Positions 47,577-58,361 are shown, counted from the first letter of the stretch. The stretch is DNA of 64,000 nt from Bacteroidetes bacterium UBA1941 (GCA_002336805.1 DDEZ01000012.1:631594-695593); one strand, 5' to 3'. Translations and numbers: made by a program. Notes: generated by a model from the letters alone, not told the origin.

Positions 47577-49925
47577 ATGAGATTTATACACGTTTTCACT
47601 ACTGCTATACTGTGCGCCCTCGCGCTGACTACCACTGCCCAGGCCAAACATACTGTGAGCGGCTCTATCAGAGATGCCAAGACCGGCGAGGAGCTGATAG
47701 GCGCCGTAGTCTCTGTAAAAGAACTACCAAACACGGGCGCTGCCAGTAATGCCTATGGCTTCTACTCGCTCACACTGCCAGATGGCCACTATACCCTCCT
47801 ATCAAGGTATGTGGGCTATACAGAGATAGTGCGCGAGATAGACCTGAGTACTAGTCAGACCATAGACTTTAACCTCGACCCTGCGGCGGTGGAGATCAAG
47901 CAGGTGGAGGTCTCTGCCCGGCGCGCTGATGAGAATGTGAAGCAGGCGCAGATGAGCGCCACCAAACTGGACATCAAAGAGCTGGAGAAAGTACCGGTGA
48001 TCTTTGGTGAAAAGGATATACTCAAGACGATACAGCTGCTGCCCGGCGTGAAAAGTGCGGGAGAGGGCAATAGCGGATTCTACGTGCGCGGTGGCGGAGC
48101 TGACCAGAACCTGATCCTGCTGGATGAGGCACTGGTGTATAATGCCTCTCACCTGCTGGGTTTCTTCTCTACCTTCAATAATGATGCGCTAAAAGATGCT
48201 ACACTGTACAAGGGTAATATGCCGGCAGAGTTTGGCGGTAAGCTCTCGTCTGTGCTGGACATCAAAATGAAAGATGGCAATGACAAGACCTATTCTGTAG
48301 GTGGCGGTATAGGTATCATAGCCTCGCGCCTGTATGTAGAGGGACCTATAGTAAAGGACAAGGGTTCCTTTATCATCACCGGGCGCCGGACATACGCTGA
48401 TATTTTTACCAAACTGGTAAAGGATACAACGATCAACCGGAGCAAGCTATATTTCTACGATATCAATGCAAAGGCTAACTATCGCGTCACGAAAAAAGAC
48501 AGGCTCTTCCTATCGGGCTACTTCGGGCGTGACAAATTTGGCTTGGGTACCACCTTTGGTATAGACTATGGCAATGTGACGAGCACCTTCCGCTGGAACC
48601 ATGTGGTGAATGACCGCATTTTTTCTAACCTGTCTGCGATCTATAACAACTTCTCCTGGAAGGTATCCCTGAACAGTAACGCTGTAGACCTGGTGATCAA
48701 CTCTATCATCCAGGACATGGGCCTGAAGGAAGACATGGAGTTCTTTCTGGATACAAAGAATAAGATCAAGTTTGGCGGGCAGTCTACGTTTCGCATAGCG
48801 GTGCCGGGAGAGGTGACGGTGAATACGCCACTCTTCAAACCTGTAAACCTGAGCCGCTCCTACGGCTGGGAGAATGCGCTGTATGCCCAGCATGAGATCA
48901 CACTCTGGCAGAAGGTAAGCCTGAACTATGGCCTGCGGATATCCTCCTTTACCGTGACGGGACCGGGTAAGAACTATAACTTTCATAGCAATGGCCAGCC
49001 CACGGATACTACCCTGCTGAAGCTGGGCCAGTTTGGCAGGACGTATGTGAATCCGGAGCCGCGCTTCTCGGTGAGCTACAATTTCAAAAAGAGCATGTCG
49101 CTCAAGGTAGCCTACTCCCGCAATACCCAGAATATACACCTGCTGTCTAATACTACTACCAGCAGCCCTACTGACCGCTGGATCATGACGAGCAATAACG
49201 TACGGCCGGAGATAGCTGACCAGGTATCCGGTGGCTACTTCCTGAACTTCATGCACGACATGTTTGAAGTGAGTGTGGAGGGCTACTATAAGTGGATGCA
49301 AAACCAGATAGACTATATCCCCAATGCGCAGCTCACGGCCAATGAGACCGTAGAGTCCCAGCTGGTGTATGGCAGCGGGCGCGCATACGGTGGTGAATTT
49401 TTTATCAAAAAGCGCGCGGGCAAGTGGACCGGCTGGATCAGCTATACCCTATCACGTACAGAGCGCCGCTTCGCCCAGGTGAATAGCAATGCATGGTTTC
49501 CGGCGCGGTATGACCGTACGCATGATGTAGCCATCGTACTGATGTGGGATATCACACCTCGTATCAATGTATCTGCCTCATGGGTGTACCAGACCGGCAA
49601 TGCAGTGACCTATGCCGCAGGCAAATACCAGGTGAATGGCCAGTGGGTGCCGTACTATCCGCTGCGCAACAGCGACAGATTCCCGGCCTATCACAGGCTG
49701 GATATCGGTGCGACCTTTGTGCTGAAGAAGCGCAAGATGTGGGAGCATGACCTGAATATATCTTTCTACAACCTGTATGGCCGGCAGAATGCGTACCAGA
49801 TCAACTTCATCTCAGACGTAGATAATACAGGAACCTCAAAGACGCAGCAGATCGCGCTCTTCCGCGTGGTGCCTTCGCTGACTTACAATTTTAAATTCAC
49901 CTACGTAAAGCCACAGAAGAAATGA
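47577..49925 (+). CDS. TonB-dependent outer-membrane receptor
   Basis: The 782-residue protein has a signal peptide, then a carboxypeptidase-like regulatory domain (about 25-110: VSGSIRDAKTGEELIGAVVSV, YGFYSLTLPDGHY), a plug (VKSAGEGNSGFYVRGGGADQ, LLDEALVYNASHLLGFFS, PAEFGGKLSSVLDI) and a beta-barrel ending in aromatic strands. It should import a ligand using TonB energy. Its 3' end overlaps the DUF4249 lipoprotein by 4 bp; that pair is a common Bacteroidota unit whose ligand is unknown. The 240 bp before it hold no convincing gene. Confidence 0.93.
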   Translation: MRFIHVFTTAILCALALTTTAQAKHTVSGSIRDAKTGEELIGAVVSVKELPNTGAASNAYGFYSLTLPDGHYTLLSRYVGYTEIVREIDLSTSQTIDFNLDPAAVEIKQVEVSARRADENVKQAQMSATKLDIKELEKVPVIFGEKDILKTIQLLPGVKSAGEGNSGFYVRGGGADQNLILLDEALVYNASHLLGFFSTFNNDALKDATLYKGNMPAEFGGKLSSVLDIKMKDGNDKTYSVGGGIGIIASRLYVEGPIVKDKGSFIITGRRTYADIFTKLVKDTTINRSKLYFYDINAKANYRVTKKDRLFLSGYFGRDKFGLGTTFGIDYGNVTSTFRWNHVVNDRIFSNLSAIYNNFSWKVSLNSNAVDLVINSIIQDMGLKEDMEFFLDTKNKIKFGGQSTFRIAVPGEVTVNTPLFKPVNLSRSYGWENALYAQHEITLWQKVSLNYGLRISSFTVTGPGKNYNFHSNGQPTDTTLLKLGQFGRTYVNPEPRFSVSYNFKKSMSLKVAYSRNTQNIHLLSNTTTSSPTDRWIMTSNNVRPEIADQVSGGYFLNFMHDMFEVSVEGYYKWMQNQIDYIPNAQLTANETVESQLVYGSGRAYGGEFFIKKRAGKWTGWISYTLSRTERRFAQVNSNAWFPARYDRTHDVAIVLMWDITPRINVSASWVYQTGNAVTYAAGKYQVNGQWVPYYPLRNSDRFPAYHRLDIGATFVLKKRKMWEHDLNISFYNLYGRQNAYQINFISDVDNTGTSKTQQIALFRVVPSLTYNFKFTYVKPQKK

Positions 49926-50758
49926 AGCGCCTCACTATACTAGCCATGATCGCGGCGCTGATCACCAGTGCCTGCCGCAAGGATATACACCTCAACCTGC
50001 AGAATGCCTCCGGCCTGCTGGTGGTAGAGGGCAACGTCACCGACCAGCCCGGACCCTATGTAGTGCAGCTATCCAGGACGGTGACATTCTATGACAAAGA
50101 TACTGTGGTGCCGGTATCCGGCGCGGCGATCTCTATCACCGATAATGCAGGGAGCTACGACTCCCTGACAGAGCAAGCTCCGGGCTACTACACTACCACT
50201 GCGCTCAGTGGCACTGTGGGCCGCACCTATCACATGCATGCCCGTGTAGATGGCAAGGACTACGATGCTACCGGCACCATGCAGCCACCGGTAGCTATAG
50301 ACTCTATCGGTATCAGTGGTTCCTTTTTCTCTAATAGTCCGAGGGCGTTCATACAGTTTAGCGATCCGGCGGGTGTGATCAACTACTACAGGACCATACT
50401 GTACCTACATGAGCATGTAGACTCGGGCGCTGTAGGTACACAGCATACGCGCCAGCACAGGGTAGCCGTGGTGAGTGACAGGCTGAGTGACGGCCTGACC
50501 ATACAGTCTACTGTACGGGCTGACTATGGTATAGATGTAGGCGATACACTGCAGGTAGAGCTGGATGCCATAGAGAAACCGGTCTATGACTACTGGTATA
50601 CGGTCAATAACTCGACCACCAGCAGTCAGACCGCAGCCCCTGCCAATCCTCCATCCAATATATCAAATGGAGCGCTGGGCTATTTCAGCGCGCATAGTGC
50701 TACATACAGCAGGCACATCATCTATGATGGTAGCCTGCACTTTCACAGGATAGACTAG
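49922..50758 (+). CDS. DUF4249 lipoprotein, partner of the TonB-dependent receptor
   Basis: The 278-residue protein has a lipobox (ITSAC, C18) and the DUF4249 pattern: LVVEGNVTDQPGPYVVQLSRT, PVSGAAISITDN, GYYTT, VGRTYHMHARVDGKDYDATGTM, and a C-terminal GYFSAHSATYSR. Such lipoproteins are coded directly after TonB receptors with a carboxypeptidase-like domain and may help to capture the ligand on the surface. Translation is coupled through the ATGA overlap. Confidence 0.9.
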   Translation: MKRLTILAMIAALITSACRKDIHLNLQNASGLLVVEGNVTDQPGPYVVQLSRTVTFYDKDTVVPVSGAAISITDNAGSYDSLTEQAPGYYTTTALSGTVGRTYHMHARVDGKDYDATGTMQPPVAIDSIGISGSFFSNSPRAFIQFSDPAGVINYYRTILYLHEHVDSGAVGTQHTRQHRVAVVSDRLSDGLTIQSTVRADYGIDVGDTLQVELDAIEKPVYDYWYTVNNSTTSSQTAAPANPPSNISNGALGYFSAHSATYSRHIIYDGSLHFHRID

Positions 50759-50763
50759 GCGCT

Positions 50764-52041
50764 CTATTTCTCCAGTATCATGGTGACGCTCTGGCCGCCT
50801 GCGGCGCAGACAGAGATGACACCCTTGCCCGAGCCTTTCTCATTCAGTAGCTTGGCCAGTGTGGCGAGGACACGGCCTCCTGTAGCTGCAAAGGGGTGGC
50901 CAGCGCCGAGACTGCTTCCGTTCACATTCAGCTTGCTCCGGTCTATAGCACCGAGGGCTCTGACACCATACTTACTACTGAGCTCCTCGCTCTCCCATAT
51001 CTTGAGCTGAGCCAGCACCTGTGCGGCAAAAGCCTCATGCACTTCGTAGAAATCAAAATCCTGAAACTTCATGCCCGCCTTATCCAGCATATGTGTCATG
51101 GCATAGGTAGGTGATAGCAGGAGGTTCTGCTTTTCCTTGACAAACTCTATGGCTGCTACCTCGGCATGCGTGATGTAGGCCAGGACCGGCAGGTTATGCG
51201 CGCGGGCCCAGTCCTCACTGGCGAGGAGCACGCAAGAGGCGCCATCTGTGAGGGGAGATGAATTGCCGGCGGTGAGTGTGCCATTGCCTTTATCAAAAGC
51301 AGGTTTCAGTTTGGCGAGCTTCTCCAGGCTGCTGTCCGGGCGGAGATTATTATCACGGTCCAGGCCAGCGTAGGAGGTCATGAGATCTTTGAAAAAACCA
51401 CGGTCATAGGCTGCTGCCATTTTCTGATGGCTGGCCAGGGAAAAGGCATCCTGGTCCTCCCGCGAGATATTGAAATATTTTGCAGTCACCTCTGTATGAT
51501 CTCCCATGGACATGCCGGTGCGTGGCTCTACATTGAGCGGTGGTACGGGTGCCCAGTCCTTCAGCCTGATGCTGAGAAAGAGTTTGATGCGCTCACCTGT
51601 GGTCTTGGCGCGGCGGGCGGCCAGGAGTGTCTTGCGCAGCTTCTCACCAAAGACAAGCGGCACATCACTCGAAGAATCCACACCACCTGCTATACCACAC
51701 TCTATCTGACCGAGGGCTATCTTATTGGCTATATAGATGGCAGACTCTACGCCTGTATCGCAGGCCTGCTGCAGATCACAGGCCGGCGTACGCGGATCCA
51801 GCGCTGTGCTGAGTACACTCTCGCGCATGAGATTAAACTCGCGTGTATGCTTTAGCACGGCACCACCGGCCACCTCGCCCAGGAGCTGCCCCTGCAGTCC
51901 ATAGCGCTCTATGAGGCCATTCAGCGCAGCTACCATCATATCCTGATTGCTGGCATTGATATAGTTTGAATTGTGGCGGGCAAAAGGGATCCTATTGGCT
52001 CCGATGATCGCTACACGGCGATAGGCATTGGTATATGACAT
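50764..52041 (-). CDS. Acetyl-CoA C-acyltransferase (thiolase, FadI-like)
   Basis: The 425-residue protein has the three thiolase catalytic regions: nucleophile C94 in LQQACDTGVESA, the HEAFAAQ His motif and the C-terminal CAAGGQ motif, plus GHPFAATGGR. Length and IGANRIPFARHNSNY favour the longer FadI/trifunctional-type beta subunit over biosynthetic PhaA. It cleaves 3-ketoacyl-CoA in fatty acid beta-oxidation or makes acetoacetyl-CoA. No fadJ-like gene is adjacent. Confidence 0.92.
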   Translation of the reverse strand: MSYTNAYRRVAIIGANRIPFARHNSNYINASNQDMMVAALNGLIERYGLQGQLLGEVAGGAVLKHTREFNLMRESVLSTALDPRTPACDLQQACDTGVESAIYIANKIALGQIECGIAGGVDSSSDVPLVFGEKLRKTLLAARRAKTTGERIKLFLSIRLKDWAPVPPLNVEPRTGMSMGDHTEVTAKYFNISREDQDAFSLASHQKMAAAYDRGFFKDLMTSYAGLDRDNNLRPDSSLEKLAKLKPAFDKGNGTLTAGNSSPLTDGASCVLLASEDWARAHNLPVLAYITHAEVAAIEFVKEKQNLLLSPTYAMTHMLDKAGMKFQDFDFYEVHEAFAAQVLAQLKIWESEELSSKYGVRALGAIDRSKLNVNGSSLGAGHPFAATGGRVLATLAKLLNEKGSGKGVISVCAAGGQSVTMILEK

Positions 52042-52144
52042 GGCGGGAGTATTTATGACCTAAAGTTGCTCATTTTATTTGTGTGTCACATCATTTATCA
52101 GTCAACTGCGATATCTCCTGAACGGAAGGAGGCAGGCACGGCAA

Positions 52145-52170
52145 ATAAAAAAGGCCACCCGGAGGTGGCC
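52145..52170 (-). terminator. Intrinsic terminator of the 2055-residue protein gene
   Basis: On the minus strand the stem GGCCACC-tccg-GGTGGCC (52170-52153) is followed by a T-run (52152-52145). It stands 24 bp after the stop codon of the giant gene. Confidence 0.85.
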
Positions 52171-52193
52171 TTCACTATTGTGTGCTGAGCGTA

Positions 52194-55100
52194 TTATCTG
52201 ATGACGAGCATACGTCTTGTCTTTACAAAGTCGCCTGCCTTCATCTGGTAGAAGTAGACTCCTGACTGCAGGTCCTGCTGTGCGAAAGACACCTTATGAT
52301 TGCCCGCAGCCTGCGTGCCGCTGACCAGATTGGCCACGAGGCGGCCGGCCTCATCATAAAGCACGATACTCACCTGCTGTGCTGTAGGGATATTGTACTG
52401 TATCTCGGTATTGTGGCTGAATGGATTTGGTACATTCTGCAGGAGGCTGTAGCCTTCGTTGAAATTGACAGCATTGATACCGGTAGCAGTCTGCACATTG
52501 ATCACATATGGTGACTCTACACGCGCTACTGCGCTATCAGGTATCACATGTATAGTGTCGTAGATCGGCTCGTACTCTACGTCATTATCCGTATCGTAGA
52601 CTTTGTAGGTGATGGTCTGTGTCGCATTAGCAGTATCACCGTGTATGGTGATGAATACCCTATAGGCATTGAGGCTATGCAGGTAGATAGGCTGTGCCAC
52701 ACCTACGCAGGTACCATTCACAAATGCACCTACCAGGTAGTGGCTCTGTGTAGTAGAGATACCATTGAACTGGAGGTCCGCCGTCACGCTCATATTCTGC
52801 TGGTAGATGTTATCGTCAGCATTCCACGATGGGAGGCTGCGGCTAGGTGGTATCACAAAGTTGAAGGCATTGGCTGTCTTCAGCTTGTAGCCCTGGCCAG
52901 GATACATGTTATTGAGCGTACCGGACCAGTTGCCGGCGTTGTACTGTGTAAACTGGCTTTGCGTCTTGAGCAGGTCGCCGTCGGCTACATTTACAGTAGC
53001 CAGGTAAGAGGTAGCGCTGGAGATATCCTGGCGAGGATATCCTACCCAGTTCCAGCCGGCGGCTATCTGTATGCTGGTGGTATCTGTGACCGGTGTACCG
53101 AGTACATGCAGTGTATCAGGCTGGCTGAGCTGGATCATATAGCTCTTCTTCGTATTGAAGGTAGCCAGCGCACCCTGCCAGGTACCTGCACCTGTAGATG
53201 GCCTGTAGTATTGCGCAAATGAATTGTCGGTCTTTACGATACTGGCATTGACCGGATGCAGGTGAGACAGTACATTATTAGCACTCATGTCCGTTGCATT
53301 CACATTCAGGGAGAACCAGTTCCAGCCCGGTGTGAAGAGGATGGTCTGGAAGATACCCTGCGGGTGCAGGATGTATGGAGCCAGAGGCTGGCCTATTGTA
53401 CCATTGTCTACAAACGGGAGGCGCTCCTTGGCCTGGTACTCCACACCCGGTACGGCATCCCACATGCGGAAGGTGAGGGTATCACCTACCACATTATTGC
53501 TATATGCGGTGATAAAGGCTACATACTTATTGGTATAAGGATCGTAAGAGATACCGGCGAGACCACGGCACTCTTCACCCTTGAATACAGCTATGGTATC
53601 ACGGGTATCTGTAGAGAGTGGTGTATTGAGATCCGTGGTACTGAAATTGGCTGTCACGTTCATACTATACTGGTACGCGGCAGGATTTACACTCCAGTTT
53701 GGATGAGGCTTGACTACATCCAGATTGACAAAGAGGAAAAGATCACGGCCACTGGCGCGTGCTATCACGGTGTCTGTGTAATGCCCCGGATTCAGGGAGT
53801 TTTGCAGGGTGAATGTTACATTCCTTGTAGAAGGGTTGGTCGGTGTGCCGGCAGTCATGGTATAGACAGCCTGCTGAGGCGTGCTGAGCCATGACGGCAT
53901 GTGTGTGATAGTAAATGAATCCAGCGGACCTACATTCAGCATGGTGCCGGTGGCAGAAGCTGCTGTGCCGGCTATAGCGCTGATGTTCATATTGGCCGGG
54001 CTCCAGTATACTTTTGACCTGTTTACTACAAAGCTCCACTGCACGGGCTGCTGCAGGGTATTGCCATTGATGTCATACACATTATTGATAGTGCTGATCA
54101 GGGTCACATTCTCCAGGCTGTCTATGAGTGATGGAGGATTGGTATAGATGATCAGTGATGAGCCGCTGCATACTATGGAGTCAGGTATCACCTGACCATT
54201 GTCCGCGCGCACGAGTGTAGAGTAGATATGGTCGTAGGCATTGGCCCTGCCACAGTCTATAGGCTCGTTGAATGTGATGGAGATATTCTGGCCTACATTC
54301 AGCACGCCATCTGCAGGAGATGGGGTACCGAAGAGCTGCAGATTGGTACGATCTATCTTGCCACTGAGTGTCTGAGAGTAGGTGCGGCCGCCAGGCTGCG
54401 AGCCGCAGTTGGCAAAGGCGCGTATCTCATAGTTGCCATCTGCGAGGGCAGATGTATTGAGTATGTATGCATAGTATGGCGCTACGAGGCGTGCGCGTGT
54501 GATAGGCGGATTGATAGCCGGCACCCATGAGCCACCTACTGAGCGGTACTCCAGGCCGATGCTGATCAGATTGCTATCCGTAGCATTGTAGCCAGAGAAG
54601 ATGATAGGGAGTGTGTCATGGCTGGCTGCATTCACGAGCCAGTTGTCTGACGGTGTATAGAGGCCTATAGGACTGCAGGTACTCTGGAAGTGTGCCTCAA
54701 ACGTGATCGTATTACCCTCACCACCATCGCACGGAGAGGATGCAGCTATCTGCAGGCCATTGTAGTCAGATGCTATAGGACCGCGCTCTACAGTGAGCAC
54801 CACCGGCAGGTCAGTACCTGCAGCTACGGTGAATGCAGCCGGAGAGTTATTGATCTGCTGGCCGCCTATCTTGATGATGGCACCCTCAGTATTGCTCTCT
54901 GGCACGGCTTGTATATTATAGGTACGCGTCTCCATGCTCTCACTGAGGTTGACGATATGTGCAGTGAATGTAGCAGGCTGCGTGATAGGTACATTGGATA
55001 CAGAATAGTTATCCAGCGTGACCTGTACGGAGTCGCGGGCCTGAGTGCCCGGCCAGTGAGGACAGGCACTGGTACCAGCTACGAGGTCAAAGGCCGGTGT

Positions 55101-58100
55101 ACCATATACATTATCCTTTTTGACATCTACGCTATAGAAGTTGCCCACTGTATTATCCTCCAGGTGGTAGCCGAAGGTCTTGGAGCGTACTACGTTGGTA
55201 GAACTGCCAGTATTCATATTCCAGTGGAAGTTCATCTTGACCCCTAGCTGCGTATTGGCAAAGCCGTCGAGGTTTTCACCGAAGAATACGCCGAGGCCTG
55301 CATTGACATCGAGGAAAGTAGTGTAGTCAATAGACTGTGTAGAGTCGGTACCGCTGGTCTGCTCATAGTCATATACTGCACCTGCGCTGTATGACAGGTT
55401 TTGTATAAATGTAGATGAGGTGTCGGCATTCTTGCGGTTCTTCTGCACTACCTGCTTCCATACATCTATATATGACTGCATGAGCTGTATCGTATCCCCA
55501 TGAGCCAGGGAGCGGAGCAGCTCGAGCTGCGGTATGAGCGTCTCGGTGATGTGCTTCTCTGTATAGATATAGTTTGTGGCCAGGCCATTGGCGCCCCAGG
55601 CCAGCTGGGTATCGCGCACTACCTGACAGTTCTTGAGTGAGATCACGTCTGAGAGGGCATAGATCATATTGAATGACCCGCCTACATACACATCACCCTG
55701 ATGACCTACCAGGGCTATGTCTGTACCATTATTAGCATTGGAGGTAGATATCTGCTGGTGAGCGGTAAAGGTGGTATTGACCTCTGTATTGTGATTCTGG
55801 TCGCCGCCAGCCTGAGCATCTGCAGTGATCTCTACACCGGCGCCTACTACTATACCGGTGAAAGGAATCGGGATACCAGCACCGATTTTGGCATCTACAT
55901 ATGGGCCGGCTGAGCCACCCACCTGATAGGAGTTGCTATAAGAATAATTGACCGAAGAGTCCTGCGCGAGGAAGCTATAGCTGCTGCTGCCAGGAGGTGC
56001 ATGCAATACAAAAAACGGCAGCTCCGGCGTCTTGGTCACAAAGGTCTGCGTGTGTGGCCGGTGACCGGTGACGAGTATCTGCTTGCCCCAGTTTGGCGCT
56101 GTATTATTGCCTACGTGAGCAAAGAACTGAAGCACTTTGAGATAAGGCGCGGCGATATTAGGCACGCCCGGCAGGAGGAGGTAGTCATAGCGCCCACGGT
56201 AAAAATTGACCGTCTGCGGTGCGCCCACGTCACTCACGTCATCATATATCACGAGCTGGCCTGAGTCTACAGGGCAGCTGGTAGAGTCATAGGCAAAGAA
56301 CTCTTTGATAGAGACGCGCAGTGGTATACGGTCTCCCTGATCCACTATGTAGCCACCATTGATGGATGGACATACTGTAGAGAGAGGGAAATTCAATACA
56401 TCTACTGTGATCTGGCCGTGGTAGACAAATGCAGCACGTGGTACGATGACCCTATTGGTCGTCACTGTGTCTATGATCGTATCGCGATGTGCGGGATATA
56501 CTATGATCTGACCGCTGATGAGCGTATCTGCACGTGCAGGCACCACTGTGATAGTAGTATCTATGACAGTAGTGCTGGCAGAGTCGCGCTTGGTCACATC
56601 TACATGTATAGGGCTGGAGCCGAGCTGTGTGAGCAGCATCGGATCTTCTATCACATTATTAGAAAATCCTTTGAGGAAATTGACGGTATAAGGCTGGGCC
56701 GGTACTACTACGGCCTTCTCACCGTAGCCGCTAAAGGTGTCAAACTTGGCATAGGCGCCATTGTCCGAATTGATAGAGACGATGTCGTGATGGCTGACCT
56801 GATTGCCACAGCCACCCTTTACGCTGATCAGGATCGTATCACGCGTGAGGTCGGTAAAGTTAACATTAAATGTATCGCCCACTACGTGTATGGTGATAGA
56901 GTCAGGAGAGAATTTGTGATTGAACAATACCGGCTTGAATGTATAGTAGCCCTCTGACTGGATAGCGATGGAGAAGTCTCCGGTACCATTAGTTGTATTG
57001 CTGATATTGACATTATTCTGGTAGATGGCTACTCCACCCTCAGTACAGTTAGGGCAGTGTGGATCAGGTGAGAAGCGCACCTTGCCTCTGACAGTAAACA
57101 CTGACGTATCCTGAAAATCTACTCCGGTAGCATTGTTGCTATTCACGGTTAGGGTACGGCGCAGGGTATCAGGGTTGAAACCGTGAGTACCCTTGTGCGG
57201 CACGATGGTCCATGTAGCGCTCGTATCATAGAAGCGGTCATTGAACTGATAGAAGCCCGACGGATCTGTGACGACCGAATCCAGATACAGCACATTATTG
57301 ATCCGGGCAAAAGCTACCATGACCACACCGCCTACACCGGCGCTGTAGATGGTGCGTACGTTGCCTTTGATCACGCCATTAGGGCGGGAGGCACCATTGT
57401 CATGAAATGTGAAAGGTGTATTGTTATTAGCATCTATCGGAGCCACAGAGTAGTCATAGACTATACCCGGCACTCCATCAAAGTCATTATAGGTAGTAGA
57501 ATTCTTATTGACCACAGCTATCTGCTGACCATTGCGCATTACTGCTATATCATTAGGTGCATAGGCCGCGATATTGGGCCAAGTGAGCTGGCTCTTGCTA
57601 TATAGCGTAGCATCAGTAGCCTGCAGGATATGGTTTGCGATAGGCACGGAGAAATATGTACTGGAAGATTCAGGATTGCCCCAGCTGGTAGCCTGCGTCC
57701 TGACCTCATAGCTATATGTGCCCTGAGGTAGTAGCGCAGGATCTGTAAATGCATAGGTAGTACCCGACACGGTGCCTATCAGTACCCCACCGCGATAGAT
57801 ATTGTATTGGAGGTTTGCGTCTGGGATGTCCGAACCTTTTGTCCAGTGCAGTACAGTAAACTGGAGATTGGGAATGTTAGTAGTATTGACATAGCTGATG
57901 TAGCTATAGACCGGGCTCAGGACATTATTCGTGTAGCCATGCAGTGAATTGGTCCAGTTGTCATTATAATTATCATGTGATTTTACGTAGCTTATACCAT
58001 CATCATAGCAAGTCCCGATATAATTGGTGCCACGGCCATATTGGTGAAGCTGGCCATAGAAATTACGGTTGACGTTAGGCCCTACTGCAAAGTTATAGCT

Positions 58101-58361
58101 ACCGTTAGGAATACTGTAGTTACTCTGATTGAGGAAAGTGCCATCTCCGGCGCTATTGCCTATCAGGAGCTGGCGTCCATCATAATTACAATCAAAGCTG
58201 GCAAGCGTCGCTCCGGTGTAATTCATCTGAAGATAATAATCGCTGTATTTGCCATTGACATAGTTTGTCAGTGAGCCGTTAGCACCAAAGCCTGAACTGG
58301 TGACTATCGTGCTACAAAGCAGTACAATTAAAAATTTCAGAAGGGAGTAGGGTTTCGTCAT
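52194..58361 (-). CDS. Giant secreted T9SS cargo protein (2055 residues)
   Basis: The signal peptide begins MTKPYSLLKFLIVLLCSTIV. The N-terminal half has Ig/fibronectin-like segments and carboxypeptidase-like regulatory domains (VIKGNVRTIYSAGVGGVVMV; VRGKVRFSPDPHCPNC). The centre is a long unknown beta-rich region. A Big_5-like Ig domain (FGTPSPADGVLNVGQNISITF) comes next. Two related modules with AVFKGEECRGLA and GAFVNGTCVGVA lie near the end, and a type A sorting domain (LLQNVPNPFSHNTEIQYNIP, VYFYQMKAGDFVKTRRMLVI) closes the protein. It is probably a surface adhesin or structural protein. The ATG at 58361 is chosen for its signal peptide. Confidence 0.85.
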   Translation of the reverse strand: MTKPYSLLKFLIVLLCSTIVTSSGFGANGSLTNYVNGKYSDYYLQMNYTGATLASFDCNYDGRQLLIGNSAGDGTFLNQSNYSIPNGSYNFAVGPNVNRNFYGQLHQYGRGTNYIGTCYDDGISYVKSHDNYNDNWTNSLHGYTNNVLSPVYSYISYVNTTNIPNLQFTVLHWTKGSDIPDANLQYNIYRGGVLIGTVSGTTYAFTDPALLPQGTYSYEVRTQATSWGNPESSSTYFSVPIANHILQATDATLYSKSQLTWPNIAAYAPNDIAVMRNGQQIAVVNKNSTTYNDFDGVPGIVYDYSVAPIDANNNTPFTFHDNGASRPNGVIKGNVRTIYSAGVGGVVMVAFARINNVLYLDSVVTDPSGFYQFNDRFYDTSATWTIVPHKGTHGFNPDTLRRTLTVNSNNATGVDFQDTSVFTVRGKVRFSPDPHCPNCTEGGVAIYQNNVNISNTTNGTGDFSIAIQSEGYYTFKPVLFNHKFSPDSITIHVVGDTFNVNFTDLTRDTILISVKGGCGNQVSHHDIVSINSDNGAYAKFDTFSGYGEKAVVVPAQPYTVNFLKGFSNNVIEDPMLLTQLGSSPIHVDVTKRDSASTTVIDTTITVVPARADTLISGQIIVYPAHRDTIIDTVTTNRVIVPRAAFVYHGQITVDVLNFPLSTVCPSINGGYIVDQGDRIPLRVSIKEFFAYDSTSCPVDSGQLVIYDDVSDVGAPQTVNFYRGRYDYLLLPGVPNIAAPYLKVLQFFAHVGNNTAPNWGKQILVTGHRPHTQTFVTKTPELPFFVLHAPPGSSSYSFLAQDSSVNYSYSNSYQVGGSAGPYVDAKIGAGIPIPFTGIVVGAGVEITADAQAGGDQNHNTEVNTTFTAHQQISTSNANNGTDIALVGHQGDVYVGGSFNMIYALSDVISLKNCQVVRDTQLAWGANGLATNYIYTEKHITETLIPQLELLRSLAHGDTIQLMQSYIDVWKQVVQKNRKNADTSSTFIQNLSYSAGAVYDYEQTSGTDSTQSIDYTTFLDVNAGLGVFFGENLDGFANTQLGVKMNFHWNMNTGSSTNVVRSKTFGYHLEDNTVGNFYSVDVKKDNVYGTPAFDLVAGTSACPHWPGTQARDSVQVTLDNYSVSNVPITQPATFTAHIVNLSESMETRTYNIQAVPESNTEGAIIKIGGQQINNSPAAFTVAAGTDLPVVLTVERGPIASDYNGLQIAASSPCDGGEGNTITFEAHFQSTCSPIGLYTPSDNWLVNAASHDTLPIIFSGYNATDSNLISIGLEYRSVGGSWVPAINPPITRARLVAPYYAYILNTSALADGNYEIRAFANCGSQPGGRTYSQTLSGKIDRTNLQLFGTPSPADGVLNVGQNISITFNEPIDCGRANAYDHIYSTLVRADNGQVIPDSIVCSGSSLIIYTNPPSLIDSLENVTLISTINNVYDINGNTLQQPVQWSFVVNRSKVYWSPANMNISAIAGTAASATGTMLNVGPLDSFTITHMPSWLSTPQQAVYTMTAGTPTNPSTRNVTFTLQNSLNPGHYTDTVIARASGRDLFLFVNLDVVKPHPNWSVNPAAYQYSMNVTANFSTTDLNTPLSTDTRDTIAVFKGEECRGLAGISYDPYTNKYVAFITAYSNNVVGDTLTFRMWDAVPGVEYQAKERLPFVDNGTIGQPLAPYILHPQGIFQTILFTPGWNWFSLNVNATDMSANNVLSHLHPVNASIVKTDNSFAQYYRPSTGAGTWQGALATFNTKKSYMIQLSQPDTLHVLGTPVTDTTSIQIAAGWNWVGYPRQDISSATSYLATVNVADGDLLKTQSQFTQYNAGNWSGTLNNMYPGQGYKLKTANAFNFVIPPSRSLPSWNADDNIYQQNMSVTADLQFNGISTTQSHYLVGAFVNGTCVGVAQPIYLHSLNAYRVFITIHGDTANATQTITYKVYDTDNDVEYEPIYDTIHVIPDSAVARVESPYVINVQTATGINAVNFNEGYSLLQNVPNPFSHNTEIQYNIPTAQQVSIVLYDEAGRLVANLVSGTQAAGNHKVSFAQQDLQSGVYFYQMKAGDFVKTRRMLVIR

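Noticed and set aside
47380..47580. 66-residue open frame before the TonB receptor
   Set aside because: It has Lys/Ser-rich composition without signal or domain and overlaps the receptor start region. It is probably leader DNA.
48510..49301. 263-residue minus-strand open frame inside the TonB receptor gene
   Set aside because: It is His/Leu/Val-rich noise typical of antisense frames. The plus-strand receptor is collinear with its family throughout.
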